Shown here piece after piece: positions 55,599 through 63,996 of a DNA stretch of 64,000 nt. The stretch's first letter is position 1. Each line of letters begins with the position of its first letter. Source of the DNA: Rossellomorea aquimaris TF-12 (GTDB lineage Bacteria > Bacillota > Bacilli > Bacillales > Bacillaceae_B); contig NZ_LQXM01000020.1 in assembly GCF_001648555.1 (NCBI RefSeq), positions 1-64,000 on the forward strand, given 5' to 3'. The position numbers were made by a program, and so were the translations under genes. Below the pieces are notes generated by a model, which ran no database searches, was not told where the DNA came from, and saw only the letters and a program-made list of their open reading frames with translations.

Positions 55599-56477
55599 TC
55601 ATCTCTTTTTTTCTAGTGGAATGAGTCTGGCCTCACATGTCTTTTCATAAAATTCAATGGGTCCAGCTTCTTTTAATAGTGCGTACATATACCCTTTTTC
55701 TTTCATTTTTTGAAGAGCTGTATAAAGTAGACCTTTCCCTACACCTTTATGTCGTGTTGTAGGAACCACTCCCATTGGCCCATATATGCCTTTTTTATTC
55801 TGAAACACATCGAAGGCTGCAAATCCAATAATTTCATCATTTTCTGAAGCCATTACAAGTGGAATTTTTTGGTGTGAAGGATGAAACCCATTTAGCAATG
55901 TTTTTGACCAAAGCTTTCCAAAATGGGTTTCAACAAATTGGGTTAGAGCATTTTGGTCATGATGCTGTACTTGTTTAATTAGAATAGAAGAATCGATTGA
56001 ATAGGACCAATCTTTCTTTACTACATTCACTATCAAATCCCTTGCTGTTGTGGCGCATTGGATGATTTCCTCATGAGGTAGCCCCTTCAGTTCATATTTC
56101 AGTTGGGGATTTTCATGGAGATGGGTGTAAAAAGCCTTAATGATATGTCCTTCATTTAAGAACGTTTGATTATATCTCCTCATGACCTCAACAGATGTTT
56201 TCCAGATTCTCATTGCTTTAGTGGATAATGACATGGTAAACGGTACGATTCTTTCAAGGCTGGATTTTTCACAGGGAGTGTCTTCATAGATGCTTTCCAA
56301 TTGGTCTTTATATGGCTCAATTAGATGATACATCTCAAGTAAGGTTCCCTCTTTTACGAGAGCTGCTCCTAAAAATAAATCTAAGCTTCCAACTGATTCT
56401 CGATTACTGCTTTTAGCCCTTGATTCAGCATGTTGGATCAGAGTTTTTACTTTATTCGTAAGTTTATATGGCTCCAT
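55599..56477 (-). CDS. GNAT acetyltransferase with N-terminal Clp-repeat domain, 3' frameshift
   Basis: 292 residues. The N-terminus (about 1-145) has two segments like the Clp N-domain repeats: LTNKVKTLIQHAESRAKSSN with VGSLDLFLGAAL, and FTMSLSTKAMRIWKTSVEV with NEGHIIKAF. In ClpC/ClpB this fold binds adaptors or substrates. A GNAT domain follows (about 160-292) with acetyl-CoA loop TTRHKGVGKGLL. The frame ends in an A7 tract, and coding sequence continues in another frame, so this is probably a truncated form. The gene is flanked upstream by two copies of the GGTCCGTCCC word. Confidence 0.75.
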   Translation of the reverse strand: MEPYKLTNKVKTLIQHAESRAKSSNRESVGSLDLFLGAALVKEGTLLEMYHLIEPYKDQLESIYEDTPCEKSSLERIVPFTMSLSTKAMRIWKTSVEVMRRYNQTFLNEGHIIKAFYTHLHENPQLKYELKGLPHEEIIQCATTARDLIVNVVKKDWSYSIDSSILIKQVQHHDQNALTQFVETHFGKLWSKTLLNGFHPSHQKIPLVMASENDEIIGFAAFDVFQNKKGIYGPMGVVPTTRHKGVGKGLLYTALQKMKEKGYMYALLKEAGPIEFYEKTCEARLIPLEKKR

Positions 56478-56555
56478 GTAGGTCCGTCCCTCCTATTTCA
56501 CTATTATTTCGACAAAAATTTTGGAAATCCTGTTGCTTGGGAGAGGTCCGTCCCT

Positions 56556-56580
56556 AAAAAAAGCTGACTTATTGTCAGCT
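56556..56580 (-). terminator. Terminator of the ABC module
   Basis: Stem AGCTGAC / GTCAGCT with T7 on the minus strand, overlapping the permease stop. Confidence 0.75.
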
Positions 56581-57351
56581 TAGTTCTTTTTTCTTGAAGA
56601 GGACGGGTGTGATGAGAAGAATGATAAGGCATAGTGTGCTTGTTAGGATTATGGTGATGGTAAGATTTTTTGGCCAGGTTTGATTGAACAATATATTATC
56701 TAAGTAGTTTGAAAGCTGCGCTGGTGACCACTTTAGTTTTTTTGTAAGATAGCCAGATACAAAGTTTAGAAGAATGGATAGTCCAATTGTAAAAAAGGCA
56801 GCTAGTCCAGATACATTTACAATACTACTGAAAAAAATCACCAGGGTTATAATGAAGGTCAGCCAAATACCATATACAAAAAGGGTTTGAAGAAAGGCAG
56901 CTGCTTGAATGTCTTCAAATAATAAATTGATATAGTACCAGCTCGATAGCATTCCGAGAATGTAGGAAACCCATATTAGTACCGTAGCAGATAACCACTT
57001 AGAATAAATATAAGCATGATAGGATACAGGCTTAACCAGCACCATTACAGCATTTCCACTCTTTCTTTCTCCTGAAACGATTCCCATAAAACCTAAAACG
57101 ACAACTAGGATACCAAACGTATTAAATTGACTAATAGTCGACAATAAGACTTCTTCAGAGGAAGGTGTTGGAATTTGAATAACGGTGCCTTCTGGTAAAT
57201 CTCCTACAGAATTTAATATTTCCGGTAAGTAGTATGCTGTTAACGGTTCTGTTAGACCAAAAAGAATAAACACCATTGGCATCCACATCCATTTGTAATT
57301 TCGTGTTAATTCCATCATTTCTTTTCTAAATAAAACCCACAGGATTTTCAT
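56575..57351 (-). CDS. ABC transporter permease (YxlG-like)
   Basis: A 258-residue ABC-2 type permease with six helices and GIVSGERKSGNAVMVLVKPV after the second helix, the usual cytoplasmic coupling segment. It overlaps the ATPase gene by 4 bases. In B. subtilis the yxlEFG genes follow sigY-yxlCD; here the trio stands alone. Substrate unknown. Confidence 0.85.
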   Translation of the reverse strand: MKILWVLFRKEMMELTRNYKWMWMPMVFILFGLTEPLTAYYLPEILNSVGDLPEGTVIQIPTPSSEEVLLSTISQFNTFGILVVVLGFMGIVSGERKSGNAVMVLVKPVSYHAYIYSKWLSATVLIWVSYILGMLSSWYYINLLFEDIQAAAFLQTLFVYGIWLTFIITLVIFFSSIVNVSGLAAFFTIGLSILLNFVSGYLTKKLKWSPAQLSNYLDNILFNQTWPKNLTITIILTSTLCLIILLITPVLFKKKELS

Positions 57352-58256
57352 TTCTTCATCACCTTCATAAAGAGTTCTTCCAAGCTATGGTCACTGCTTT
57401 CAAATCTTGATACAGGCAAGTTCTTTTCTGCGATGAGTGTGAATATTCTTGCTCTATCCTTTTCCAATTCCTTTACTTCGAGTGATAATGTATTTCCTTC
57501 AGCTCTAACTTGCTGAATCCACTCTTTATTCACAAAGTAAGACTTATATACCTCAGCACCATCGTTAAAATGGAGATTGAACTTAGGAGTCTGATGTTTT
57601 TCTTTTACTTGAACTAATGGACCTTGTTCAATTAGAACGCCTTCGTGTAAAAACAATACATCATCACATACTTGCTCTGCATCATTTAGAATATGAGTCG
57701 AAAAAAGGATTGTCGTTTCATCCTTTAACTTCTTTAAAAGCTCCAGCACTTCTCTTCTCCCAAAAGGATCTAAAGCAGATACAGGTTCATCCAGAATGAC
57801 GAGATTCGGTTTGTGTATAAGCGCCTGAGCAATTCCTAGACGTTGCCTCATTCCACCGGAATATTGACCAATTCTTCTATTTTTACCTTCTGAGAGCCCA
57901 ACTAACTCTAGGATTTCATCACAACGCAATATAGAATTCTTCCTTGAAAGTCCAGCAATTTCACCCGAAAACACAAGATATTCAACCCCCGTCATCCAAT
58001 CAAAGAAAGAGGGGTACTGTGGTAAATAACCGATCATGCTCCGCATGTCTTTGTTAGAAGTATTGGGATTCAAAATAGTTCCAGTAGTCGGGGTAATTAA
58101 CCCAGCCAGCATATTTAAAGTGGTTGTTTTACCTGCTCCATTAGGACCTAATAATGCTGTACAGTTACCTTTCTTCAATTGAAATGAAACTGATTTCACT
58201 GCATGTTTATCTTGGTACTTTTTTTCTAATGAAATTACTTCTAATACATTTATCAT
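57348..58256 (-). CDS. ABC transporter ATP-binding protein (YxlF-like)
   Basis: 302 residues with Walker A GPNGAGKTTT, signature YSGGMRQRL, Walker B LVILDEP and switch His in STHILNDAE, then a C-terminal domain of about 90 residues. ATG at 58256 overlaps the stop of the upstream gene (ATGA). A longer frame to 58337 lies within that gene and is unlikely to be used. Confidence 0.9.
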   Translation of the reverse strand: MINVLEVISLEKKYQDKHAVKSVSFQLKKGNCTALLGPNGAGKTTTLNMLAGLITPTTGTILNPNTSNKDMRSMIGYLPQYPSFFDWMTGVEYLVFSGEIAGLSRKNSILRCDEILELVGLSEGKNRRIGQYSGGMRQRLGIAQALIHKPNLVILDEPVSALDPFGRREVLELLKKLKDETTILFSTHILNDAEQVCDDVLFLHEGVLIEQGPLVQVKEKHQTPKFNLHFNDGAEVYKSYFVNKEWIQQVRAEGNTLSLEVKELEKDRARIFTLIAEKNLPVSRFESSDHSLEELFMKVMKK

Positions 58257-58468
58257 CCATTTTGCCTTCTTCCAAAGATAAAATAAAGGATGGGTCCGAT
58301 AATATTTACAAATAAAATAATGAGGAGCCAAACCCACTTAGGACCCTTTGTTTCCTTTATTCGAATTACATCCACTAGAGCCACCACGATTAATAATAAT
58401 TGTATTAGAATGACTGGAGCAATTAATCCCCAATTAATGCTTTGTAAAGCTTCTTGAAATTCATTCAT
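58253..58468 (-). CDS. YxlE-like PLDc_N small membrane protein
   Basis: 71 residues with two helices and the PLDc_N pattern GPKWVWLLIILFVNIIGPIL, YFIFGR. B. subtilis YxlE has this form and, with YxlD, restrains sigma-Y. Here it leads an operon with YxlF- and YxlG-like genes but there is no sigY-yxlC-yxlD. AGGAGG-type site before ATG. Confidence 0.85.
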   Translation of the reverse strand: MNEFQEALQSINWGLIAPVILIQLLLIVVALVDVIRIKETKGPKWVWLLIILFVNIIGPILYFIFGRRQNG

Positions 58469-58564
58469 TTACATTTCCTCCTCTACATTAAATAACTATA
58501 AGACGGTTAAGTACTGAAATCGTTCATAAATTCAGAAGAAATTTATTTTCTATTTTTTCGCATT

Positions 58565-58590
58565 AAAAGAGCCACTATGGTAGTGGCTCC
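58565..58590 (-). terminator. Terminator of the WYL regulator gene
   Basis: Stem GAGCCACTA / TAGTGGCTC with T4 on the minus strand. Confidence 0.75.
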
Positions 58591-58593
58591 AAA

Positions 58594-59586
58594 TTAGGGT
58601 TGATATAACTTGTTCATTTGTATCACTTCTTGTTTTACCTTTTCTAATAAGGAAGGCGGTGATATGATTTTTGCTTGATTTCCAAAGCTTAATATCCAAT
58701 TAATCAATCCGTCACTGACAAGTGCTTTTGTAGATAAAACAAAATAGCCATCCTCTGCTTTCATGATTTCTACATCTTTTCCAAACTTATCGATAATTAC
58801 GTTGATCAGATGATTCTGGAACTTTATTTTTATCCACTCTTCATTCCCTGCAAACATATGAAATGTAGATTGGACATACTTTGAAACATCAAAATATTCA
58901 TATGGGAAGCTCTCTTCAAGTGCTTCTACATTTCTCAATCGATCTACTCGATAATGTCGAATTTCCTTAGCTTCATAGTAATAAGCAATTAAATAATAAT
59001 AATCATTTGCCCACGTTAAAGCGTAAGGCTTCACTTTATATGTACGACCCTTATGACTTAAGTTGAATTTTTTATCCAAATCATAGCGTCCGTATTGAAA
59101 CGTTATGATTTTCCGTTCAGAAATAGCTTCATGTAAATCATGAATGATTAATCGAATTTGAGGACTCTCACTTTTAATAGATGAATCAATCTGTATTTCA
59201 TTTTGAAGTTTCTTTCCTTCATGATCACTTGTCAGTTTTTTAATTTTAGAAATTAACTGTTTCGTTTCTTGCTTAGTAATAAATTTAGCAGACACAACGG
59301 CATCAATGATCATCCGAAGCTCATACAATTCGAAAAGACGATATTGATGACTATAAAACTTTGGTAATCCATCCTTTACTTGATTAATTGTTACATCAAA
59401 TCCACTTTTAATTAAGTGATCAATGTCATCCTTTAATGAATTCTTATTTAATTTTACATCTGATCCATATACCTGCCTGAAGCGAAGGATAATATCATCT
59501 AATCCTAATTCATGATCCTCATCGGTTTCACTACTCAAAATATCCATCAGCTTTAACAATCTTTCTTTATTATCAATTCTGGTCAT
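58594..59586 (-). CDS. WYL-domain transcriptional regulator
   Basis: 330 residues: an N-terminal winged-helix DNA-binding region (about 1-75), a linker, and a WYL domain (about 150-230) with ITFQYGRYD and VKPYALTWANDYYYLIAYYY, plus a C-terminal WCX-like part. Ligand unknown; WYL proteins often sense nucleotides or single-stranded DNA and control defence or stress genes. ATG at 59586 has AAGGG-type site upstream. Upstream the 367 bases to the XRE gene hold its promoter region and the operator described separately. Confidence 0.87.
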   Translation of the reverse strand: MTRIDNKERLLKLMDILSSETDEDHELGLDDIILRFRQVYGSDVKLNKNSLKDDIDHLIKSGFDVTINQVKDGLPKFYSHQYRLFELYELRMIIDAVVSAKFITKQETKQLISKIKKLTSDHEGKKLQNEIQIDSSIKSESPQIRLIIHDLHEAISERKIITFQYGRYDLDKKFNLSHKGRTYKVKPYALTWANDYYYLIAYYYEAKEIRHYRVDRLRNVEALEESFPYEYFDVSKYVQSTFHMFAGNEEWIKIKFQNHLINVIIDKFGKDVEIMKAEDGYFVLSTKALVSDGLINWILSFGNQAKIISPPSLLEKVKQEVIQMNKLYQP

Positions 59587-59879
59587 TGCCTCACACCCTT
59601 CCTTGTAAAACACTTATTCAACACTACACCCAATTTCTTAATACCAATTATTTCAAATTATCCTTATTAACTCAATCCTATATTTCATAAAATAATATTT
59701 CTATAGACATGTAATCATACCTCCTTTCTACGATGTCACAGGAAATCGAATTCATCCATTTGAAATTCATCCATTTTTCAAATAGATGTTCTTTCAAATT
59801 GGCATCAAGGTTACGCTGACTTTTTAAAAATACTCGCCTTAGCCTACAATTGAATAATCAAAAATATTTTCCTATCCAT

Positions 59880-59929
59880 ATTACATAATGTAATTTATAA
59901 CTGACATTTTGTAATATATTTCATAGTAT
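59880..59929 (+). promoter_or_regulatory. Promoter and double operator of the XRE gene
   Basis: CTGACA (59901-59906), 17 bp, TAGTAT (59924-59929) form a good sigma-A promoter. A perfect palindrome ATTACATAATGTAAT (59880-59894) lies just upstream, and a related site CTGACATTTTGTAAT (59901-59915) covers the -35. Their centres are 21 bp apart. The rest of the 340-base gap on the left (59614-59870) has only a direct repeat AATTCATCCATTT. Confidence 0.7.
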
Positions 59930-59953
59930 AAATATGGAAGGAGATGAAAGTTT

Positions 59954-60148
59954 TTGAAAAACAAAAAAATGAAGATTGCCAGAATTGAAGCTGATGTATC
60001 TCAAGAAGAATTAGCAGGTATCGTTGGAGTTACAAGGCAAACCATTAATTTAATCGAAGCAAGGAAATATAACCCGAGTCTCAACTTATGTACAGCAATA
60101 TGTAAAGCATTAAATAAAACATTAAATGATTTATTCTGGGAGGAATGA
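59954..60148 (+). CDS. XRE family HTH regulator, 64 residues
   Basis: A minimal Cro/C1-type helix-turn-helix protein; the HTH spans VSQEELAGIVGVTRQTINLI (residues 15-34), and ARKYNPSLNLCTAICKAL follows. The size matches small regulators of the YozG/YvaO-like type. TTG start after GGAG. It lies 3 bases before a membrane protein gene, so both are one operon, and the paired operator in its promoter suggests autoregulation. Confidence 0.9.
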   Translation: MKNKKMKIARIEADVSQEELAGIVGVTRQTINLIEARKYNPSLNLCTAICKALNKTLNDLFWEE

Positions 60149-60151
60149 AAA

Positions 60152-60592
60152 ATGAGTAGTAATAAAATCATTAAAGAAACAAAATTAACCATCAGTGTAT
60201 CGTTACTGATTAGCATTTTCCTTTTAGTAACTTGGGCTGTTTTCGAAACAATGGATATTTCCTTTACTGACAACAAAGCCTTTTTAGCTCTATCGCTGAT
60301 TCCATTTAGTACAGCAATAGCTTTTTTCATTAAACTAATGAAAATAAAGAAGGATCCAAAAGTGATTGTATCGGAGACAGATGAGAGACTTGTAGCCGAG
60401 AAGAATGAAGCCGATGCGAAAACATTGAAGGTACTTCAAGGATTATTGTTCTTAATATACCTGGGTTACACATTTATGTTTCCAGAGGAGGTTTTTAAAT
60501 CAATAGGATGGTGGATCGCGTTGATTATTCTATTTTTCTCTATATTCGCTCCTTTCATGTTTCGACATATCGTAAAAGAAAATTGGCAATGA
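60152..60592 (+). CDS. DUF2178-like membrane protein
   Basis: 146 residues with four helices in two pairs, joined by a charged segment with ETDERLVAEKNEADAKTLKV, the DER motif typical of DUF2178-like proteins that accompany small XRE regulators. Function unknown. It is 3 bases after the XRE gene. A terminator follows 180 bases later. Confidence 0.8.
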   Translation: MSSNKIIKETKLTISVSLLISIFLLVTWAVFETMDISFTDNKAFLALSLIPFSTAIAFFIKLMKIKKDPKVIVSETDERLVAEKNEADAKTLKVLQGLLFLIYLGYTFMFPEEVFKSIGWWIALIILFFSIFAPFMFRHIVKENWQ

Positions 60593-60771
60593 TGCTTTAA
60601 GAAAAGCCGGATCATTCCTTGTGTATCTTGTTTTCGCTAAACACCACTGCTTCAAGTCCATTTGTTCCCGATACAGATTCTACCCCTCACAGTCTGTTGA
60701 TTTCTACACATTTTACAATCATCCTTATGAAAACAACTTTTTCAACAAAATGAATCGTTTTAGCTCAATAA

Positions 60772-60804
60772 AAAGAACTCATAGGTATTCTCTATGAGTT
60801 CTTT
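60772..60804 (-). terminator. Terminator of the DUF4870 gene
   Basis: Stem AAAGAACTCATAG / CTATGAGTTCTTT between convergent genes. Confidence 0.8.
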
Positions 60805-60810
60805 GAACGT

Positions 60811-61134
60811 TTATTTAATTATACGAAACACAGTTGGAATTCTGTAGCTTTCACCTTCGTAAGCTTTAATTGCTCCTAAAATCGTAAAGATTAGTGCTAG
60901 AACGCCAACAATCGGTGCTAATACAAAGCCGATTAATACGATCATCAAAATAGAACTGACAATGCCATATACTGCATACGAAATTAAAAAGTTTAAATAC
61001 TCTTTCCCATGAAAATCTACAAATTCTGATTCATCTTTTTTAATCAACCAAATAATGAGTGGTCCAATAAATGTAGTAAATAAACTTAAGATATAAATAA
61101 GTGCAGCCATCATTCTTTCATCTTTTGTAGGCAT
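60811..61134 (-). CDS. DUF4870 family membrane protein
   Basis: 107 residues, three helices, with LWLIKKDESEFVDFHGKEYLNF-type core (here IIWLIKKDESEFVDFHGKE) characteristic of DUF4870 and FTILGAIKAYEGESYRIP at the end. Function unknown. GAGGTAG precedes the ATG. Confidence 0.88.
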   Translation of the reverse strand: MPTKDERMMAALIYILSLFTTFIGPLIIWLIKKDESEFVDFHGKEYLNFLISYAVYGIVSSILMIVLIGFVLAPIVGVLALIFTILGAIKAYEGESYRIPTVFRIIK

Positions 61135-61401
61135 ACTATTCTACCTCCTTTTCTGCTTGCCAACTACTCGTGTCTAACTCTTTAAACACTGGGTTGTTGT
61201 CAGCGAATCTTACTCTCCTTATATTTACGTTTTTCATTGCTGAAAGTTTCATAAATTTTATGTTCTGAGATTTTATTTACCATTTTTCATTTATTTAGGT
61301 TCAGTTCTCATGAAACGCCCGAGACTCGAATATATGTAGAAAAGAGATGTTTGTCCATAGAGAAGCATTCCTCAAATCCATACATTTTGTGAAGGGTAGA
61401 G

Positions 61402-62187
61402 ATGTCTATGAATAAAATAGAAGCGTTTATCCTAGGGATCATCCAAGGTTTAACCGAATTTCTTCCTATCTCAAGTACTGGTCATTTATATCTCGGGAGA
61501 CGGGTGTTCGGTTTAGAGGAAGCAGGATTATTCCTTGATACCATGCTACATATCGGAACTCTCATTGCCGTTTTAGTTGTTTATCAAAAGGAACTTCTTT
61601 TTATGCTACGTCATCCCTTTAGTAAGTTATCCTTTATCCTTGTGATTGGAACCATTCCGGCAGTCATTGTTGGATTGCTGTTTGAAGATTATTTTGACGC
61701 GATTTCTAAAACAGGCTCCACTATCGGCTGGGAATTTATCGCCACTGGTTTCATAATGTATTTTGCAGATGGGGTGAAAAATGGTTACAAAAAGTTAGAA
61801 AATATAACCTTCAAAGATGCTTTCGTGATTGGAGGTTTTCAAGCTGCAGCTATCTTCCCCGCCCTTTCACGATCCGGCCTTACCATAGCAGCAGGGTTAT
61901 TTCGTAAGCTCGATCGAGAAACTGCTGCATACTTTTCCTTTCTTCTTTCTACTCCCGCCATAATAGGTGGTATTGTTTTTCAAGGAAAAGAGATGCTTTC
62001 CGGTCATACAGAAATCGTACCGTTCTCAAGCTTGGCAATTGGTACCATAAGCGCAGCTGTGTTTGGATATTTCGCCATTGTTACGATGGTTAATTTTTTA
62101 AAGAAACATTCATTAAAGATATTCTCCTATTATGTTTGGGCTTTGGGTTTTCTTATTCTCATACTTCAATATTCAGGAATTATGTAG
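61402..62187 (+). CDS. uppP: Undecaprenyl-diphosphatase
   Basis: Recycles the lipid carrier for cell wall synthesis by dephosphorylating undecaprenyl diphosphate. 261 residues, about eight helices, with the catalytic motifs GLTEFLPISSTGHL and PALSRSGLTIAAGLF. Also known as BacA; overexpression can give bacitracin resistance. First gene of an operon with dedA, 10 bases apart. Confidence 0.95.
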   Translation: MSMNKIEAFILGIIQGLTEFLPISSTGHLYLGRRVFGLEEAGLFLDTMLHIGTLIAVLVVYQKELLFMLRHPFSKLSFILVIGTIPAVIVGLLFEDYFDAISKTGSTIGWEFIATGFIMYFADGVKNGYKKLENITFKDAFVIGGFQAAAIFPALSRSGLTIAAGLFRKLDRETAAYFSFLLSTPAIIGGIVFQGKEMLSGHTEIVPFSSLAIGTISAAVFGYFAIVTMVNFLKKHSLKIFSYYVWALGFLILILQYSGIM

Positions 62188-62197
62188 GAGGATTATG

Positions 62198-62797
62198 ATG
62201 AATCATGATTGGATAGTCACCATTCTTGCACAGCTTACGGATTGGGGGTATGTGGGCATTGCACTTGCTCTCATGATTGAAGTGATTCCAAGTGAGGTCG
62301 TCCTTTGTTATGCAGGGTTCATGGTAAGTTCAGGAAAGCTACATTTTGTTGGGGCATTCATGAGCGGAGTAATAGGTGGAACCCTTGCCCAGATTTTTCT
62401 TTACTGGCTTGGATATTACGGAGGGCGCCCTTTTTTTGATAAATACGGGAAATACCTTTTTATCAAAAAAAGCCATTTAGAAGGGGCTGAAAAATGGTTT
62501 GAACGTCACGGCACTATGGTAATATTCACAGCTCGATTTATACCAATCGTACGTCATGCCATTAGTATTCCAGCTGGAATTAGTCGAATGCCTCTCTCCA
62601 TTTTTATTTTGTATACCTTTGCGGCTATGCTCCCTTGGACATTATTGTTTATGGTAGTTGGCATGGAGCTCGGCATACACTGGAAGCATATTGAAGTGAT
62701 TGGCGGAAGATATATTAAGCCCTTAAGCATTATTGCTATTTTGGGGATGGGAATATACTTATTTTATTCCTTTCAGAGCACGAAGAAGGATACTTGA
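62198..62797 (+). CDS. DedA family membrane protein
   Basis: 199 residues. Family pieces present: EVIPSEVVLCYAGF, GGTLAQIFLYWLGYYGGRPF, FERHGTMVIFTARFIPIVRH and SIPAGISRMPLSIF. DedA/UptA-type members flip undecaprenyl phosphate back across the membrane. Its place directly after uppP suits that role. ATG at 62198 has GGAGG 6 bases upstream. Confidence 0.92.
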   Translation: MNHDWIVTILAQLTDWGYVGIALALMIEVIPSEVVLCYAGFMVSSGKLHFVGAFMSGVIGGTLAQIFLYWLGYYGGRPFFDKYGKYLFIKKSHLEGAEKWFERHGTMVIFTARFIPIVRHAISIPAGISRMPLSIFILYTFAAMLPWTLLFMVVGMELGIHWKHIEVIGGRYIKPLSIIAILGMGIYLFYSFQSTKKDT

Positions 62798-62865
62798 CTT
62801 CATTTTTCATTATAAATTGTTTACAATAAACATAAGTACACTTTTCTTTCATGAAAGGATACCAT

Positions 62866-63996
62866 ATGAATTCATTATTATTAATAAACGCAACCATTTA
62901 TCCTGTTACTTCTAAACCAGTAAAAAATGGGTCAGTACTGATTGAAAATGGATTGATTAAAAGTATATTCTCTTATCCCATTGATGTACCCAGTAATATT
63001 CCTGTCATTGATTGTAAAGGGCTTTATTTGTTTCCTGGATTCATTGATACACACACCCACTTGGGGTTATATGATGAAGGTACCGGTTGGGCAGGAAATG
63101 ATGCTAATGAAACAATAGAACCGATGACTCCCCATATTAGAGCTTTTGATGGGGTAAACCCATTAGATCCAGGGTTCAGTGATGCACTAAAATATGGTGT
63201 TACTGCAGTCAATGTGATGCCTGGAAGTGCTAATGTAATTGGTGGAACCACTTCCGTTATCAAAACCTTTGGGACCACAATGCGAAATATGGTGATTAAA
63301 GAAACTTCAGGTCTAAAAATTGCACTTGGAGAAAACCCAAAACGAATTCATAGCACTGGGAATAATGACTCCATAACCCGTATGGGAATTATGGGGATGT
63401 TAAGGGAGGCTTTCTTTTCTGCAAAATATAGTGACCAGCCAGAAGAATTAAGAGTTGCTCCTTTAGTATCTGCATTAAAGAGAGAAATTCCAGTTCGTAT
63501 TCATGCCCACCGTGCTGACGATATTCTCACAGCAGTCCGATTAGCCGATGAATTTAATCTCGATTTGAGAATCGAACACTGCACCGAAGGACATCTCATA
63601 TCTGATGAGTTAAAAGGAAGAAATTTAAAAGTATCAGTAGGCCCTACCTTTACTCGACGTTCTAAGGTTGAGTTGAAAAACAAAAGCTGGATTACCTATC
63701 AAAAACTAACTCAAGCGGGTGTCGAAGTTTCGATAACTACAGACCATCCTTATACTCCCATTCAATATTTAAATATGTGTGCAGCCATTGCCGTAAGAGA
63801 AGGATTAGACGAACAAAAGGCAATTGAAGGAATAACGATTATTTCAGCTAGAAACCTTGGAGTTGAAGATAGAATCGGTAGTGTCGAAAAAGGGAAGGAC
63901 GCTGATTTAGTGCTTTGGAGTCGGCATCCCTTTCATTTTATGGCTAAGCCAATCTTAACGATTGTAAATGGGAAAATCGCCTATCAAAACATGTAG
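62866..63996 (+). CDS. Amidohydrolase family protein (imidazolonepropionase-like)
   Basis: 376 residues. Metal-binding TIM barrel of the amidohydrolase superfamily: FIDTHTHLG, PVRIHAHRADD, LRIEHCTEG and TDHP are the expected metal and catalytic positions, and VEKGKDADLVLW closes the small beta domain. The form is that of isoaspartyl/prolidase-like or imidazolonepropionase-like hydrolases with unassigned substrate. ATG at 62866 has GAAAGGA 6 bases upstream. The gene is complete; the window ends 4 bases later. Confidence 0.88.
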   Translation: MNSLLLINATIYPVTSKPVKNGSVLIENGLIKSIFSYPIDVPSNIPVIDCKGLYLFPGFIDTHTHLGLYDEGTGWAGNDANETIEPMTPHIRAFDGVNPLDPGFSDALKYGVTAVNVMPGSANVIGGTTSVIKTFGTTMRNMVIKETSGLKIALGENPKRIHSTGNNDSITRMGIMGMLREAFFSAKYSDQPEELRVAPLVSALKREIPVRIHAHRADDILTAVRLADEFNLDLRIEHCTEGHLISDELKGRNLKVSVGPTFTRRSKVELKNKSWITYQKLTQAGVEVSITTDHPYTPIQYLNMCAAIAVREGLDEQKAIEGITIISARNLGVEDRIGSVEKGKDADLVLWSRHPFHFMAKPILTIVNGKIAYQNM

